From contig NZ_JAHOPB010000003.1 of the NCBI RefSeq assembly GCF_019039055.1, positions 1 to 64,000 on the forward strand: 64,000 nt of DNA, given 5' to 3'. This DNA comes from Reyranella humidisoli (lineage in GTDB: Bacteria; Pseudomonadota; Alphaproteobacteria; Reyranellales; Reyranellaceae). Shown here one piece after another: positions 1 through 7,518 of this stretch (positions within the stretch are counted from its first letter, which is position 1; each line of letters starts with the position of its first letter). Below the pieces are notes generated by a model. That model was not told the DNA's origin, searched no databases, and worked only from the letters and a program-made list of their open reading frames with translations. The translations under genes were made by a program, and so were the position numbers.

Positions 1-1
1 G

Positions 2-1516
2 AGGGGCCGCGCGGCCACGGGCGCGCTCGACTGGCTGGGCAACAATCCCGCGGCGCCACTGATGGCGATGCCGGCGGAGCTGCGCGACGGGTTGAGCCCG
101 GGGCAAACGGGCCGACTGGAGGCTGCGGCCATGAACGGTGGCCGCGTCGTGACGGACCGCGATCTCTACGACAGGCTCGACGACCAAGCCGTGCACGAGC
201 CGGAACGCTTCACCGGCCTCGATCTCACGCAATACCGGCTGTCGCTCGGCAACAGCGACTACGACCGCCTGACCAAACTCCAGAAGACCCTCTCCGAAGG
301 CAAACCCGATCCCGCCTTCGAGCGCCACCGTCTCGGCCGCTTGTTCCTGGAAGAAGGACTGCGCGCCGCCAACGTCGAACCAAACAGGGAGGAGGCCCGG
401 CCGGCGCGGCAGCAACTCGACAGGCTGCTTGGCGCGTTCGAGGCGGTCGAGGGCAAGCCGCCGACGATGGTGGACATTCGCGGCCTCGTCGGTGACGTGG
501 TCGGCAGCGTGCTGCCGCGAGCGGAAAGCGATCCGAATATCGGCTGGGTCTCAGGCGGCGACCCGGTCGAAGCGCTGCTCCAGGAAGTCGAAGCGAAGGA
601 CGCGCTCGATGGGGGAGAGCCCCCCATTGTCCACAGCGACGACGGCCGCGCGGAGATAGACGAAACCTTCGATCCGCAGAACATCATTCTCGCGCAAGCC
701 GGAGGTGGCGGAGGCAGTCGCGTTCCTCCACCGCCCCGTCCCGCTGCGGCGCCAGGCCATCAGCCTGCACCAGGCATCGGGCACAACCGGCCGCCGGTGG
801 CACCTGGACTGCCACAGGCAATCGAGAATTGGCGGCGTTGGTTTCCGTCTTCACCCCAGGCATCGGGCACTCAGCCCTCACCCGATACGGCTGGACCGGC
901 AGCCGCCGTTGAGCGGAAGCAATCGACTCAAGCTTTCGCTGATTGGCTGGGGGAGAGAGCCCAACGGGCCGAAAGGGACCAGTATGCTGGCGCCGACGGC
1001 ATAGACACGGCAGCTGGCATCAAACTCGATCCGCGTGTCGGTGAACCGGCAGCGGGGCGCGACTACTTGCCCGACGACGAGAACCATCTCAAGGGATTGC
1101 GCGGAGAGTATGGGCTGGCCAACGAAATTGCGCGACAGTTCCCGGATCACACGGTGATTGACTTCGGAAGGAAGGCGGGGCAGCGGGGGCCGGATGTGAT
1201 ATCGGTCGACCGTAACGGCGAGGTCACCTTCTGGGATTCCAAGTGGCGGGGTTCGGATACGTCGATCGGTCCGAGCGGTCGGGCGCATCAGACGCTGCCG
1301 TCTTTAGTCGGTGCTCTGAAACATACTCAAGAGAGAATTTGTGCGGCGATGAAGAGTGGACGCCTCTCATCTGAAGTTGGCGCCACAGCGTTGGAGTATT
1401 TGAACAAGAGGATCGTGACCATCGTCACGGTCGGCACTGGAAGTGCACGCAACGGTGTGGTTGAACGAATCGAAGGCGGTGAGCGCGCTGTCGTCTACCC
1501 GACAAGGAGGCCGTGA
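2..1516 (+). CDS. Phage-structural-like protein with C-terminal PD-(D/E)XK nuclease-like tip (5' partial)
   Basis: The reading frame is open to the left edge, so the gene starts outside the window; ATG 62 is probably internal. Numbering from that ATG, residues 1-160 resemble the helical repeat region of phage internal virion/tail proteins (DLTQYR, LGNSDYDRL, LSPGQ). Residues 210-285 are a Gly/Pro-rich linker with the GIGHNRPP motif (238-245) common in alphaproteobacterial phage proteins. Residues 340-484 form a compact domain with E349 (GEYGLANE), D378 (RGPDV) and D392-S-K394 (WDSKW), matching the spacing of a PD-(D/E)XK nuclease core. I infer a polymorphic-toxin-like carrier with a nuclease tip. 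The stop overlaps the next start (TGATG), so the pair is translationally coupled. Substrate is unknown; it could instead be a phage recombination nuclease. Confidence 0.6.
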   Translation, partial: RGRAATGALDWLGNNPAAPLMAMPAELRDGLSPGQTGRLEAAAMNGGRVVTDRDLYDRLDDQAVHEPERFTGLDLTQYRLSLGNSDYDRLTKLQKTLSEGKPDPAFERHRLGRLFLEEGLRAANVEPNREEARPARQQLDRLLGAFEAVEGKPPTMVDIRGLVGDVVGSVLPRAESDPNIGWVSGGDPVEALLQEVEAKDALDGGEPPIVHSDDGRAEIDETFDPQNIILAQAGGGGGSRVPPPPRPAAAPGHQPAPGIGHNRPPVAPGLPQAIENWRRWFPSSPQASGTQPSPDTAGPAAAVERKQSTQAFADWLGERAQRAERDQYAGADGIDTAAGIKLDPRVGEPAAGRDYLPDDENHLKGLRGEYGLANEIARQFPDHTVIDFGRKAGQRGPDVISVDRNGEVTFWDSKWRGSDTSIGPSGRAHQTLPSLVGALKHTQERICAAMKSGRLSSEVGATALEYLNKRIVTIVTVGTGSARNGVVERIEGGERAVVYPTRRP

Positions 1517-2310
1517 TGCCGAGAGTTTTCGAACCCGAGGAAAGTCGTCAGTTCTTTCTCGACTTCCTTCTGGCAATTGCGACGAAGTTCGAGCCGGAAA
1601 CGACCGGGCCGTTCAATCGCTCGCACTACATGTCTAGTAAACTAGAATATCTGCTCCGGGCCCATGTGCTCGGCTTGCGCGAGCAGGTGTTACCGCTGGC
1701 GCGGGCACTCGCGGGCTGGATGGAGTCACAACCGGCATGGCCAGAAGGCAAGGATACCGAGGAATCCTTTTACGCCTATCAATGGTGGGAGACGCTGGGC
1801 CTGTGCAAGTGGCTGATCGATGGCGATTCAGCGCTGGCCGAGTTCGGCCGCGCAAGCGAGGCCGACTGGAGACGATGGGACCAGTTCGACCGCTTCGAAC
1901 CCAACGGGAAAAAGCTGCTGATGCGGGAGGGGCTCGAACTCGCCCTGCCGCTCAACCTCGCGGCGCGACGCTATGACGTCGGCCTGAAGCTCTGTCAGGA
2001 GGCCGGACTCACCTCCAAGGCCTCGTCGGCGCCAGCCATCGTGCGGGCGGAACTGATGCACGGGCAATGGGCCTGTCGCCATCTCGCCCACGGTGGCAAG
2101 CTTGACGCGGCCTATGTCGCCAAGGGCGAGGAGATGTTGCGCGAGGCGATAACGGAGCGCTTCATCGAGGATGGCGACTACATCAGGATGGCGTTGTGGC
2201 TGAAGGCGATCTACCACGACAGCGGGGTCACGCGGACGCCGGAGGAGACGATCCTCAAGGCCTACGACACGATGACCGGCGTCGAGAAGCCGGCCTTCGC
2301 CAGGATCTGA
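1516..2310 (+). CDS. Candidate immunity protein for the upstream nuclease-tipped protein
   Basis: 264 residues, soluble, with no signal peptide and strongly helical predicted composition with many Trp and acidic residues. I do not recognise the family with certainty; its look is that of helical immunity proteins of polymorphic toxin systems (Imm49-like is one possibility). The start is taken at ATG 1516 because an ideal Shine-Dalgarno AAGGAGG (1504-1510) lies 5 nt upstream and the ATG overlaps the upstream TGA; a GTG at 1513 is too close. The tight coupling to the nuclease-like tip, and a second decayed copy of the same junction just downstream, are the arguments for an immunity role. Without a database match the function stays inferred. 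Confidence 0.55.
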   Translation: MPRVFEPEESRQFFLDFLLAIATKFEPETTGPFNRSHYMSSKLEYLLRAHVLGLREQVLPLARALAGWMESQPAWPEGKDTEESFYAYQWWETLGLCKWLIDGDSALAEFGRASEADWRRWDQFDRFEPNGKKLLMREGLELALPLNLAARRYDVGLKLCQEAGLTSKASSAPAIVRAELMHGQWACRHLAHGGKLDAAYVAKGEEMLREAITERFIEDGDYIRMALWLKAIYHDSGVTRTPEETILKAYDTMTGVEKPAFARI

Positions 2311-2344
2311 CGGCGCGCGGGCTCATCATGACCGGCCTTCGAGA

Positions 2345-2451
2345 ATGATCCTCAAAAGACTCGGTGAGCGCGATGTCTTCCACCCGAAAGGGAGGCAGTG
2401 ATGCCGAAGATTCTCGAACGTGAAAAACGTCGCGGCAAGCATCGAGATTGA
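2345..2451 (+). pseudogene. Decayed second toxin-end / immunity-start junction
   Basis: Positions 2363-2435 align without gaps to 1478-1550, the junction of the two preceding genes; I count 55 of 73 bases identical. One frame reads GERDVFHPKGRQ-stop, like GERAVVYPTRRP-stop of the nuclease tip. It is followed by the same GGAGG and TGATG overlap and then MPKILEREKRR, like MPRVFEPEESR. The second frame stops after 16 codons (TGA 2449-2451). This is a remnant of another toxin-tip/immunity cassette. Confidence 0.65.
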
Positions 2452-2454
2452 AGG

Positions 2455-2469
2455 GCTGCCTTCGGCAGC
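2455..2469 (-). terminator. Possible tyrS terminator hairpin
   Basis: A 6-bp perfect stem (GCTGCC / GGCAGC) with a 3-nt loop lies about 90 bases beyond the tyrS stop on the minus strand. It is followed there by a short pyrimidine-rich run rather than a clean T-tract, so this is only a candidate. Confidence 0.3.
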
Positions 2470-2558
2470 GCCGGCTGCGAACTCATGGCCGGTCGACGGC
2501 CTCGGGGATGACAGCCCGCTCGGCCGTCTGGTCAAGCCGCTGGATCGGGTCTCCGGGA

Positions 2559-3812
2559 TCAGACCGCGCGCACCAGCACGTGGCGCTTGCGGCCGGCCGA
2601 GAGCTTCAGCGTCCCTTCGGAATCGAGATCGGCTTCGCCCACCGTCGCCGTGTCGCCGGCGATCGGCTTGTCGTTGAGCCGGCCGCCGCCGCCCTTGATG
2701 AGCTTGCGCGCCTCGTTCCTGCTGTCGGCCAGACCGGCTTCGTGCATCAGTTCGAACGCCGCGATCCCGGCCTTCAGCTTCGCGAGGGGCACTTCCACGG
2801 TCGGCAGCGTGTCGGCCTTGGCGCCTTCCTCGAAGGTACGCCGCGCCGTCTCCGCGGCGCTGTCGGCCGCCTGTTTGCCGTGGGCGAGCGTGGTGACCTC
2901 GGTCGCCAGGAGCTTCTTGGCCTCGTTGATCTCCTGGCCCTGCAGCGCTTCCAGGCGCGCGACCTCGGACAAAGGAAGGTCGGTGAACAGCTTCAGGAAG
3001 CGGCCGACGTCGGCGTCCTCGGTGTTGCGCCAGTACTGCCAGAAATCGTACGGCGACAGGCGGTCGGGATTGAGCCACACGGCGCCGGCGGCGGTCTTGC
3101 CCATCTTGGCGCCGGACGACGTCGTGAGCAGCGGCGAGGTCAAGGCGAACAGCTCGGCGCCCTGCATGCGGCGGCCGAGATCGGCCCCCATGACGATGTT
3201 GCCCCACTGGTCCGAACCGCCCATCTGCACGATGCAGTTGTGGCGCTTGTGGAGTTCCACGAAATCGTAGGACTGCAGGATCATGTAGTTGAATTCGAGG
3301 AAGGTGAGCGGCTGGTCGCGCTCGAGTCGCAGTCGCACCGAATCCATCGTCAGCATGCGGTTGACCGAGAAATGGCGGCCGACGTCGCGCAGCAGCGGAA
3401 TGTAGAGGAGGTCGTCCAGCCACTCGGCGTTGTTGGCCATCACCGCATCGGTCGCGCCGGCGCCGAAGGTGAGGTAGTTGGCGAAGCTCTTCTTGATGCT
3501 CGCCATATTGTCGTCGATCTGCGCCGGCGTCAGGAGCTGCCGCGTCTCGTCTCGGCCCGAGGGATCGCCCACCTTGGTCGTGCCGCCGCCCATCAGAGCG
3601 ATCGGCTTGTGGCCGCTCTTCTGCCACCAGCGCAGCAGCATGATCTGCAGCAGGTGACCGACATGCAGCGAGTCGGCGGTGCAGTCGAAGCCGATATAGG
3701 CGGTGCGAACGCCGCTCGACAGCAGCTCGTCGAGGCGTGCGGTATCGCTGCACTGATGCACCATGCCGCGCTCGTGCACGATGCGCATGAAATCCGACTT
3801 GAAACCCGACAT
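2559..3812 (-). CDS. tyrS: Tyrosyl-tRNA synthetase
   Basis: 417 residues, normal for bacterial TyrRS. It charges tRNA-Tyr in the cytoplasm. Class I signatures are present: HVGH (50-53) for HIGH and KMGKT (236-240) for KMSKS. The tyrosine-site region GFDCTADSLHVGH, the GGSDQWGN motif (198-205) and a C-terminal S4-like RNA-binding domain (about 350-417) are also there. ATG 3812 is chosen because MSGFKSDF starts the conserved part; an in-frame extension to 3869 would leave almost no spacer to the divergent anmK. The tyrS/anmK divergent pair is a familiar alphaproteobacterial arrangement. Its 3' end faces the toxin/immunity remnant. Confidence 0.97.
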   Translation of the reverse strand: MSGFKSDFMRIVHERGMVHQCSDTARLDELLSSGVRTAYIGFDCTADSLHVGHLLQIMLLRWWQKSGHKPIALMGGGTTKVGDPSGRDETRQLLTPAQIDDNMASIKKSFANYLTFGAGATDAVMANNAEWLDDLLYIPLLRDVGRHFSVNRMLTMDSVRLRLERDQPLTFLEFNYMILQSYDFVELHKRHNCIVQMGGSDQWGNIVMGADLGRRMQGAELFALTSPLLTTSSGAKMGKTAAGAVWLNPDRLSPYDFWQYWRNTEDADVGRFLKLFTDLPLSEVARLEALQGQEINEAKKLLATEVTTLAHGKQAADSAAETARRTFEEGAKADTLPTVEVPLAKLKAGIAAFELMHEAGLADSRNEARKLIKGGGGRLNDKPIAGDTATVGEADLDSEGTLKLSAGRKRHVLVRAV

Positions 3813-3878
3813 CTTCCGCTCGGTCCGTTGCTTGGCTGACTGTCCCTGAAGGCGCGGGGGGTGTAACACATTCCCCCC

Positions 3879-4961
3879 ATGGCTTCATCTTTCCTGCGGG
3901 CCCTCGGCCTGATGAGCGGCACCTCGGTCGACGGTGTCGACGTGGCCCTGATCGAGACCGACGGCGAGCGCGTGGCCTCGTTCGGGCCGACCCTGACCCT
4001 GCCGTATCCCGACGAAGCGCGTCGCATCATCCGTGCGGCGTTCGGCGCTACGGCCGAAACCGACGCGACGCGGGCGGCCGAGCGGCTGGTCACCGAGCTG
4101 CACATCGATGCCGTGCGTGCCTGGGCGGCGGAAAGCGGAATTGCGCCGGAGACGCTCGACCTCGTGGGCTTCCACGGTCAGACGATCACCCATCAGCCCG
4201 ACCGCCGCTTCACCTGGCAGATCGGCGACGGCGCGGGGCTCGCGCAGGCGCTGGGCGTGCGGGTCGTGAGCGACCTGCGGTCGGCCGACGTGGCGGCCGG
4301 CGGGCAGGGCGCGCCCCTGGTGCCGGTCTATCACGCCGCCCTGGCGGCCAATCTGCCGCGGCCACTCGCGGTCGTGAACGTCGGCGGCGTGGGCAACGTC
4401 ACCTGGATCGGCGCCGATGGTTCGCTGCTCGCTTTCGACACGGGGCCGGGCAACGGGCCGATCGACGACTGGTGCGCGCGACGCGCCGGTCAGCGCTACG
4501 ACAAGGATGGGGCGCTTGCGGCTGCCGGCAAGGTCGATCGCGGCCGGGTGCTGCGCTTCGCCGAGCACCGCTTTTTCGCAAAGGTGCCGCCCAAGTCGCT
4601 CGACCGCGGCGACTTCAACGATGGTTGGGCCGATGGGCTGAGTGTCGTCGATGGCGCGGCCACGCTGACGCGCGGCACGGCCCGCGCCATTGCACTCGCG
4701 TCGAAGCATTTTCCCGTGCCGGTGGTGCAATGGGTGATCTGCGGCGGCGGTGCGCGCAATCCGACGCTGCTGCGTGCGATCGCCGAGGAGACGAATTGCA
4801 AAGTGGTGACGGCGGCGGATCTCGGATGGGACGGCGATGCGCTCGAAGCACAGGCCTTCGCGTTCCTCGCGGTGCGTTCCGTGCGAGGCTTGCCTCTGAC
4901 GTTTCCCGGGACCACCGGTGCGCCTTGTCCGATGACGGGCGGCCGGCTCAGCGAGCCCTAG
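3879..4961 (+). CDS. anmK: Anhydro-N-acetylmuramic acid kinase
   Basis: 360 residues. AnmK phosphorylates 1,6-anhydro-MurNAc with hydrolytic ring opening to give MurNAc-6-phosphate, a cytoplasmic peptidoglycan-recycling step. The N-terminal GLMSGTSVDGVD and the central FDTGPGN...DDW segment are the two family hallmarks (sugar-kinase/actin fold, phosphate binding and catalytic Asp). GGGARNPTLL near the C-terminus is the second nucleotide-contact loop. The gene is divergent from tyrS with 66 bp between starts. Its TAG stop lies inside a perfect palindrome shared with the converging hydrolase gene. Confidence 0.95.
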   Translation: MASSFLRALGLMSGTSVDGVDVALIETDGERVASFGPTLTLPYPDEARRIIRAAFGATAETDATRAAERLVTELHIDAVRAWAAESGIAPETLDLVGFHGQTITHQPDRRFTWQIGDGAGLAQALGVRVVSDLRSADVAAGGQGAPLVPVYHAALAANLPRPLAVVNVGGVGNVTWIGADGSLLAFDTGPGNGPIDDWCARRAGQRYDKDGALAAAGKVDRGRVLRFAEHRFFAKVPPKSLDRGDFNDGWADGLSVVDGAATLTRGTARAIALASKHFPVPVVQWVICGGGARNPTLLRAIAEETNCKVVTAADLGWDGDALEAQAFAFLAVRSVRGLPLTFPGTTGAPCPMTGGRLSEP

Positions 4962-4970
4962 CTAGGGCTC
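4953..4970. terminator. Palindrome spanning both stop codons of a convergent gene pair
   Basis: GAGCCCTAGCTAGGGCTC is a perfect 18-base palindrome. The anmK stop (4959-4961) and the hydrolase stop (minus strand, 4962-4964) are adjacent at its centre. A GC-rich 6-7 bp stem followed by TTTGTT on the plus strand would work as a short intrinsic terminator, probably in both directions. Confidence 0.6.
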
Positions 4971-5636
4971 TTTGTTGCTGGTCGCGCGGCCTGGCGGATT
5001 GAGCAGGCTCTTGGCGACGTACTTGTCGACATCGACCGCGAGCTTGTCGAGCGAGTCGTGGAAGAAGTGGTTGGCGCCCTTGATGGTGCGCGACTCGACC
5101 GTGATGCCCTTCTGTAGCGACAGGCGAGCGACCAGCTTCTGGATGTCGGCCTGCGGCACGACTTCGTCCCTTTCGGCACCGACGATGAGGCCGGACGAGG
5201 GGCAGGGCGCGAGGAAGGCGAAGTCGTAGGAGTTGGCCGGCGGGGCCACCGATACGAAGCAGTCGATCTCCGGGCGACGCATCAGGAGTTGCATGCCGAT
5301 CCAGGCGCCGAACGAGTAGCCGGCGATCCAGCACGACTTGGCGTCGGCATTCATGCCCTGCAGCCAGTCGAGTGCGGCTGCGGCATCGGACAACTCGCCC
5401 ATGCCGTTGTCGAAGCGTCCCTGGCTGCGGCCGACGCCGCGCGTGTTGAAGCGCAGCACGGAGAAGCCGCGGTTCACGAAAACATGGAACAGCGAGAAGA
5501 CGACCTTGTGGTTCATCGTCCCGCCATACTGCGGGTGCGGATGCAGGATCAGCGCGATCGGCGCGCGTTCTTCCTTGCTCTGGTGATAGCGGCCCTCGAG
5601 GCGACCTTCGGGGCCGGTGAACATCACGTCAGGCAT
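4962..5636 (-). CDS. Alpha/beta hydrolase
   Basis: 224 residues, no signal peptide, so cytoplasmic. It has the alpha/beta-hydrolase core: HPHPQYGGTM oxyanion-region motif near residue 33, nucleophile elbow GYSFGAW (Ser), a GAERDEVVP acid segment and GANHFF for the catalytic His. The HPHP...GGTMNHKVV signature marks the small serine-hydrolase family often found beside iscR in alphaproteobacteria; the physiological substrate is not known. It is divergent from iscR across 240 bp and ends head-on with anmK with no spacer. Confidence 0.85.
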   Translation of the reverse strand: MPDVMFTGPEGRLEGRYHQSKEERAPIALILHPHPQYGGTMNHKVVFSLFHVFVNRGFSVLRFNTRGVGRSQGRFDNGMGELSDAAAALDWLQGMNADAKSCWIAGYSFGAWIGMQLLMRRPEIDCFVSVAPPANSYDFAFLAPCPSSGLIVGAERDEVVPQADIQKLVARLSLQKGITVESRTIKGANHFFHDSLDKLAVDVDKYVAKSLLNPPGRATSNKEP

Positions 5637-5710
5637 CGAGACTCCGGTTCTTCACCCTGATCGACACTCCGGTCGTAACCGATCTGGCGGTTGTTTCGTG
5701 GGGATTCTCT

Positions 5711-5743
5711 ATACTTGACCAATCCGCTGGGATTAATTAAATC
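5711..5743 (+). promoter_or_regulatory. Candidate iscR promoter / operator
   Basis: TTGACC at 5715-5720 followed 16 bp later by TTAAAT (5737-5742) makes a plausible sigma70 promoter, with an AT-rich island (GATTAATTAAAT) unusual for this GC-rich DNA. If iscR is autoregulated as in other bacteria, the operator should overlap this spot. I cannot match it base by base to a known IscR box. Confidence 0.4.
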
Positions 5744-5766
5744 CGAGCGACGCAGTTGGTTTTTGC

Positions 5767-5833
5767 CCAGAGCCCCTGTCTGGGGCGCTGGCATATCGTA
5801 GTAACGCCTTGGTTTTCAAGAACTTTAGGCGTT
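5767..5833 (+). promoter_or_regulatory. Structured 5' leader of the isc operon
   Basis: Two hairpins lie between the promoter candidate and iscR. The first pairs CCAG.GCCCC with GGGGC.CTGG (5767-5791, one A-G mismatch, 5-nt loop). The second pairs AACGCCT with AGGCGTT (5803-5809 / 5827-5833, 17-nt loop). Neither is followed by a T-run, so a leader or operator role is as likely as termination. Confidence 0.35.
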
Positions 5834-5876
5834 TCCGTAGCGAAGACCGGCCGAATCTGGCCGTGAGGAGGATGCT

Positions 5877-6350
5877 GTGAAGCTCAGCACCAAGGGACGT
5901 TACGCCGTCATGGCGATGGTCGATCTGGCCCGGCACGCGCAGGCGAAGCCTGTTTCTCTGTCGGATATCGCCACGCGCCAGGAAATCTCCCTGTCATATC
6001 TCGAACAGCTTTTCGCCCGCCTGCGCCGCGCGGGACTGGTCAAGAGCGTGCGCGGTCCCGGTGGCGGCTATCGCCTGGCCCGGGGCTCCGCCGAAACCCG
6101 CGTCTCGGAGATCATCCTCGCGGTCGACGAGCCGATCAGTGCCACCCGCTGCACCGAAATGGGTGCCACCGGCTGCCGCGCCGACCGCAGCAAGTGCCTG
6201 ACGCACGACCTGTGGGAGGAGCTCGGCAACCAGATCCACCTGTTCCTGAGTTCCGTCACCCTGCTCGACGTGCTGGAGCGCCGGCTTGCGTCTCGCTTGC
6301 TCGAGGCGCCGTCGGCGGCCAATTCCGACGCGATGGCAGCGGCCAGCTAG
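5877..6350 (+). CDS. iscR: Rrf2-family iron-sulfur regulator IscR
   Basis: 157 residues. An N-terminal winged helix (MKLSTKGRYAVMAM...YLEQLFARLRRAGLVKSVRGPGGGY) is followed by the [2Fe-2S] ligand set C92, C100, C107 and H110 (C-x7-C-x6-C-x2-H), as in IscR. Holo-IscR normally represses its own isc operon and the apo form has other targets. Here it is the first gene of a nine-gene co-directional operon and has a GAGGA Shine-Dalgarno directly upstream. It is therefore the expected iron-sulfur sensor for everything to iscX. Confidence 0.93.
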   Translation: MKLSTKGRYAVMAMVDLARHAQAKPVSLSDIATRQEISLSYLEQLFARLRRAGLVKSVRGPGGGYRLARGSAETRVSEIILAVDEPISATRCTEMGATGCRADRSKCLTHDLWEELGNQIHLFLSSVTLLDVLERRLASRLLEAPSAANSDAMAAAS

Positions 6351-6369
6351 TTCGCAGAACTACCGACTC

Positions 6370-7500
6370 ATGTCCGCGCCCGCCTATCTGGACCACAACG
6401 CCACGAGCCCCCTGAGGCCGGTGGCTTTCGATGCCATGGTCGAGGCCTTGCGCGCGGGCGGAAATCCTTCGTCGGTCCATGACGCGGGCCGGAAGGCGCG
6501 GGCGATCGTGGACAAGGCGCGACGCGAGGTTGCCTCGCTCGTGGGAGCGTTGCCGACGGAGACGATCTTCACGTCGGGCGGGACGGAAGCCAACAATCTT
6601 GCCCTGTCAGGCGCTGGGCGCCGGCGGGTGCTGGTGTCGGCGATCGAGCATGACAGCGTGCGTCGTGGCGTGCCGCACGCCGAGATACTGCCCGTCGACA
6701 GTGACGGTGTTCTGGACCTGGCCGCCCTCGACGCGACGCTCGCGGCCTCGTCCGAGCCGGTATTGGTGTCGGTGATGCTGGCCAACAACGAGACCGGCGT
6801 GCTGCAACCAATCGCCGAGGTCGTGCGGCTCGCGCGCGCGGTCGGCGCGCTCGTTCACTGCGACGCCGTCCAGGGGGCCGGCAAGGTCCCAGTCGACCTG
6901 CAGGGTCTCGGTGTCGACTACCTCAGTCTTTCCGCCCACAAGCTCGGCGGCCCGACCGGCGTTGGTGCGCTCGTCGTGCGCAACGGTGCGCCGTTCTCTC
7001 CGGACCGGCTCGGTGGAGGGCAGGAATCCAACCGTCGCGCCGGCACGGAGAACGTGGCGGGCATCGCGGGCTTCGGTGCGGCGGCCCAGGCCGCGCGTGT
7101 TGGTCTCGACGTCACCGGAATGCGCGATCAGCTTGAACTTTCTCTCGTCCAGATCGCGCCCGGGGCAACGGTGTTCGGCGCAAAGGCGCCTCGTATCGGC
7201 AATACTACGTGCATTTCGATGCCCGGTGTTCCTGCCGAAACGCAGGTCATGGCGCTTGATCTTGCCGGTGTCTGTATTAGTGCGGGTGCGGCCTGTTCGT
7301 CGGGGAAGGTGCAGCGGTCACCCGTTTTGACGGCGATGGGTGTGGCGGCAGAAGAAGCGACCTGGGCGACGCGGATCAGCTTGGGCTGGAATACCGAGCC
7401 GGCCGATATCGAACGCTTGATCACCGCATGGCAGAACCTATATATCCGAGTGCGACAGTCGGATATTTCCCACACCCATTCTAGGGCCAGGGCAGCGTAG
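6370..7500 (+). CDS. NifS-like cysteine desulfurase (first of two)
   Basis: 376 residues, class V PLP aminotransferase fold. It takes sulfur from cysteine, leaving alanine, as an enzyme-bound persulfide. PLP Lys is K191 (LSAHKLGG), and the catalytic Cys is C309 in the SAGAACSSGKV loop. ATG 6370 gives the family-typical start MSAPAYLDHNAT; a longer in-frame start would run back into iscR. It is shorter and clearly different from the IscS encoded next to it. In many alphaproteobacteria such a protein sits between iscR and the suf genes; here it is followed by iscS instead. Its acceptor is unknown, possibly a redundant donor or one dedicated to another pathway. Confidence 0.9.
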   Translation: MSAPAYLDHNATSPLRPVAFDAMVEALRAGGNPSSVHDAGRKARAIVDKARREVASLVGALPTETIFTSGGTEANNLALSGAGRRRVLVSAIEHDSVRRGVPHAEILPVDSDGVLDLAALDATLAASSEPVLVSVMLANNETGVLQPIAEVVRLARAVGALVHCDAVQGAGKVPVDLQGLGVDYLSLSAHKLGGPTGVGALVVRNGAPFSPDRLGGGQESNRRAGTENVAGIAGFGAAAQAARVGLDVTGMRDQLELSLVQIAPGATVFGAKAPRIGNTTCISMPGVPAETQVMALDLAGVCISAGAACSSGKVQRSPVLTAMGVAAEEATWATRISLGWNTEPADIERLITAWQNLYIRVRQSDISHTHSRARAA

Positions 7501-7518
7501 GAGTTTCAAGGGGTTAGC

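Noticed and set aside
2326..3888. A 520-codon minus-strand frame
   Set aside because: Out-of-frame shadow of tyrS, which is unmistakable in the neighbouring frame.
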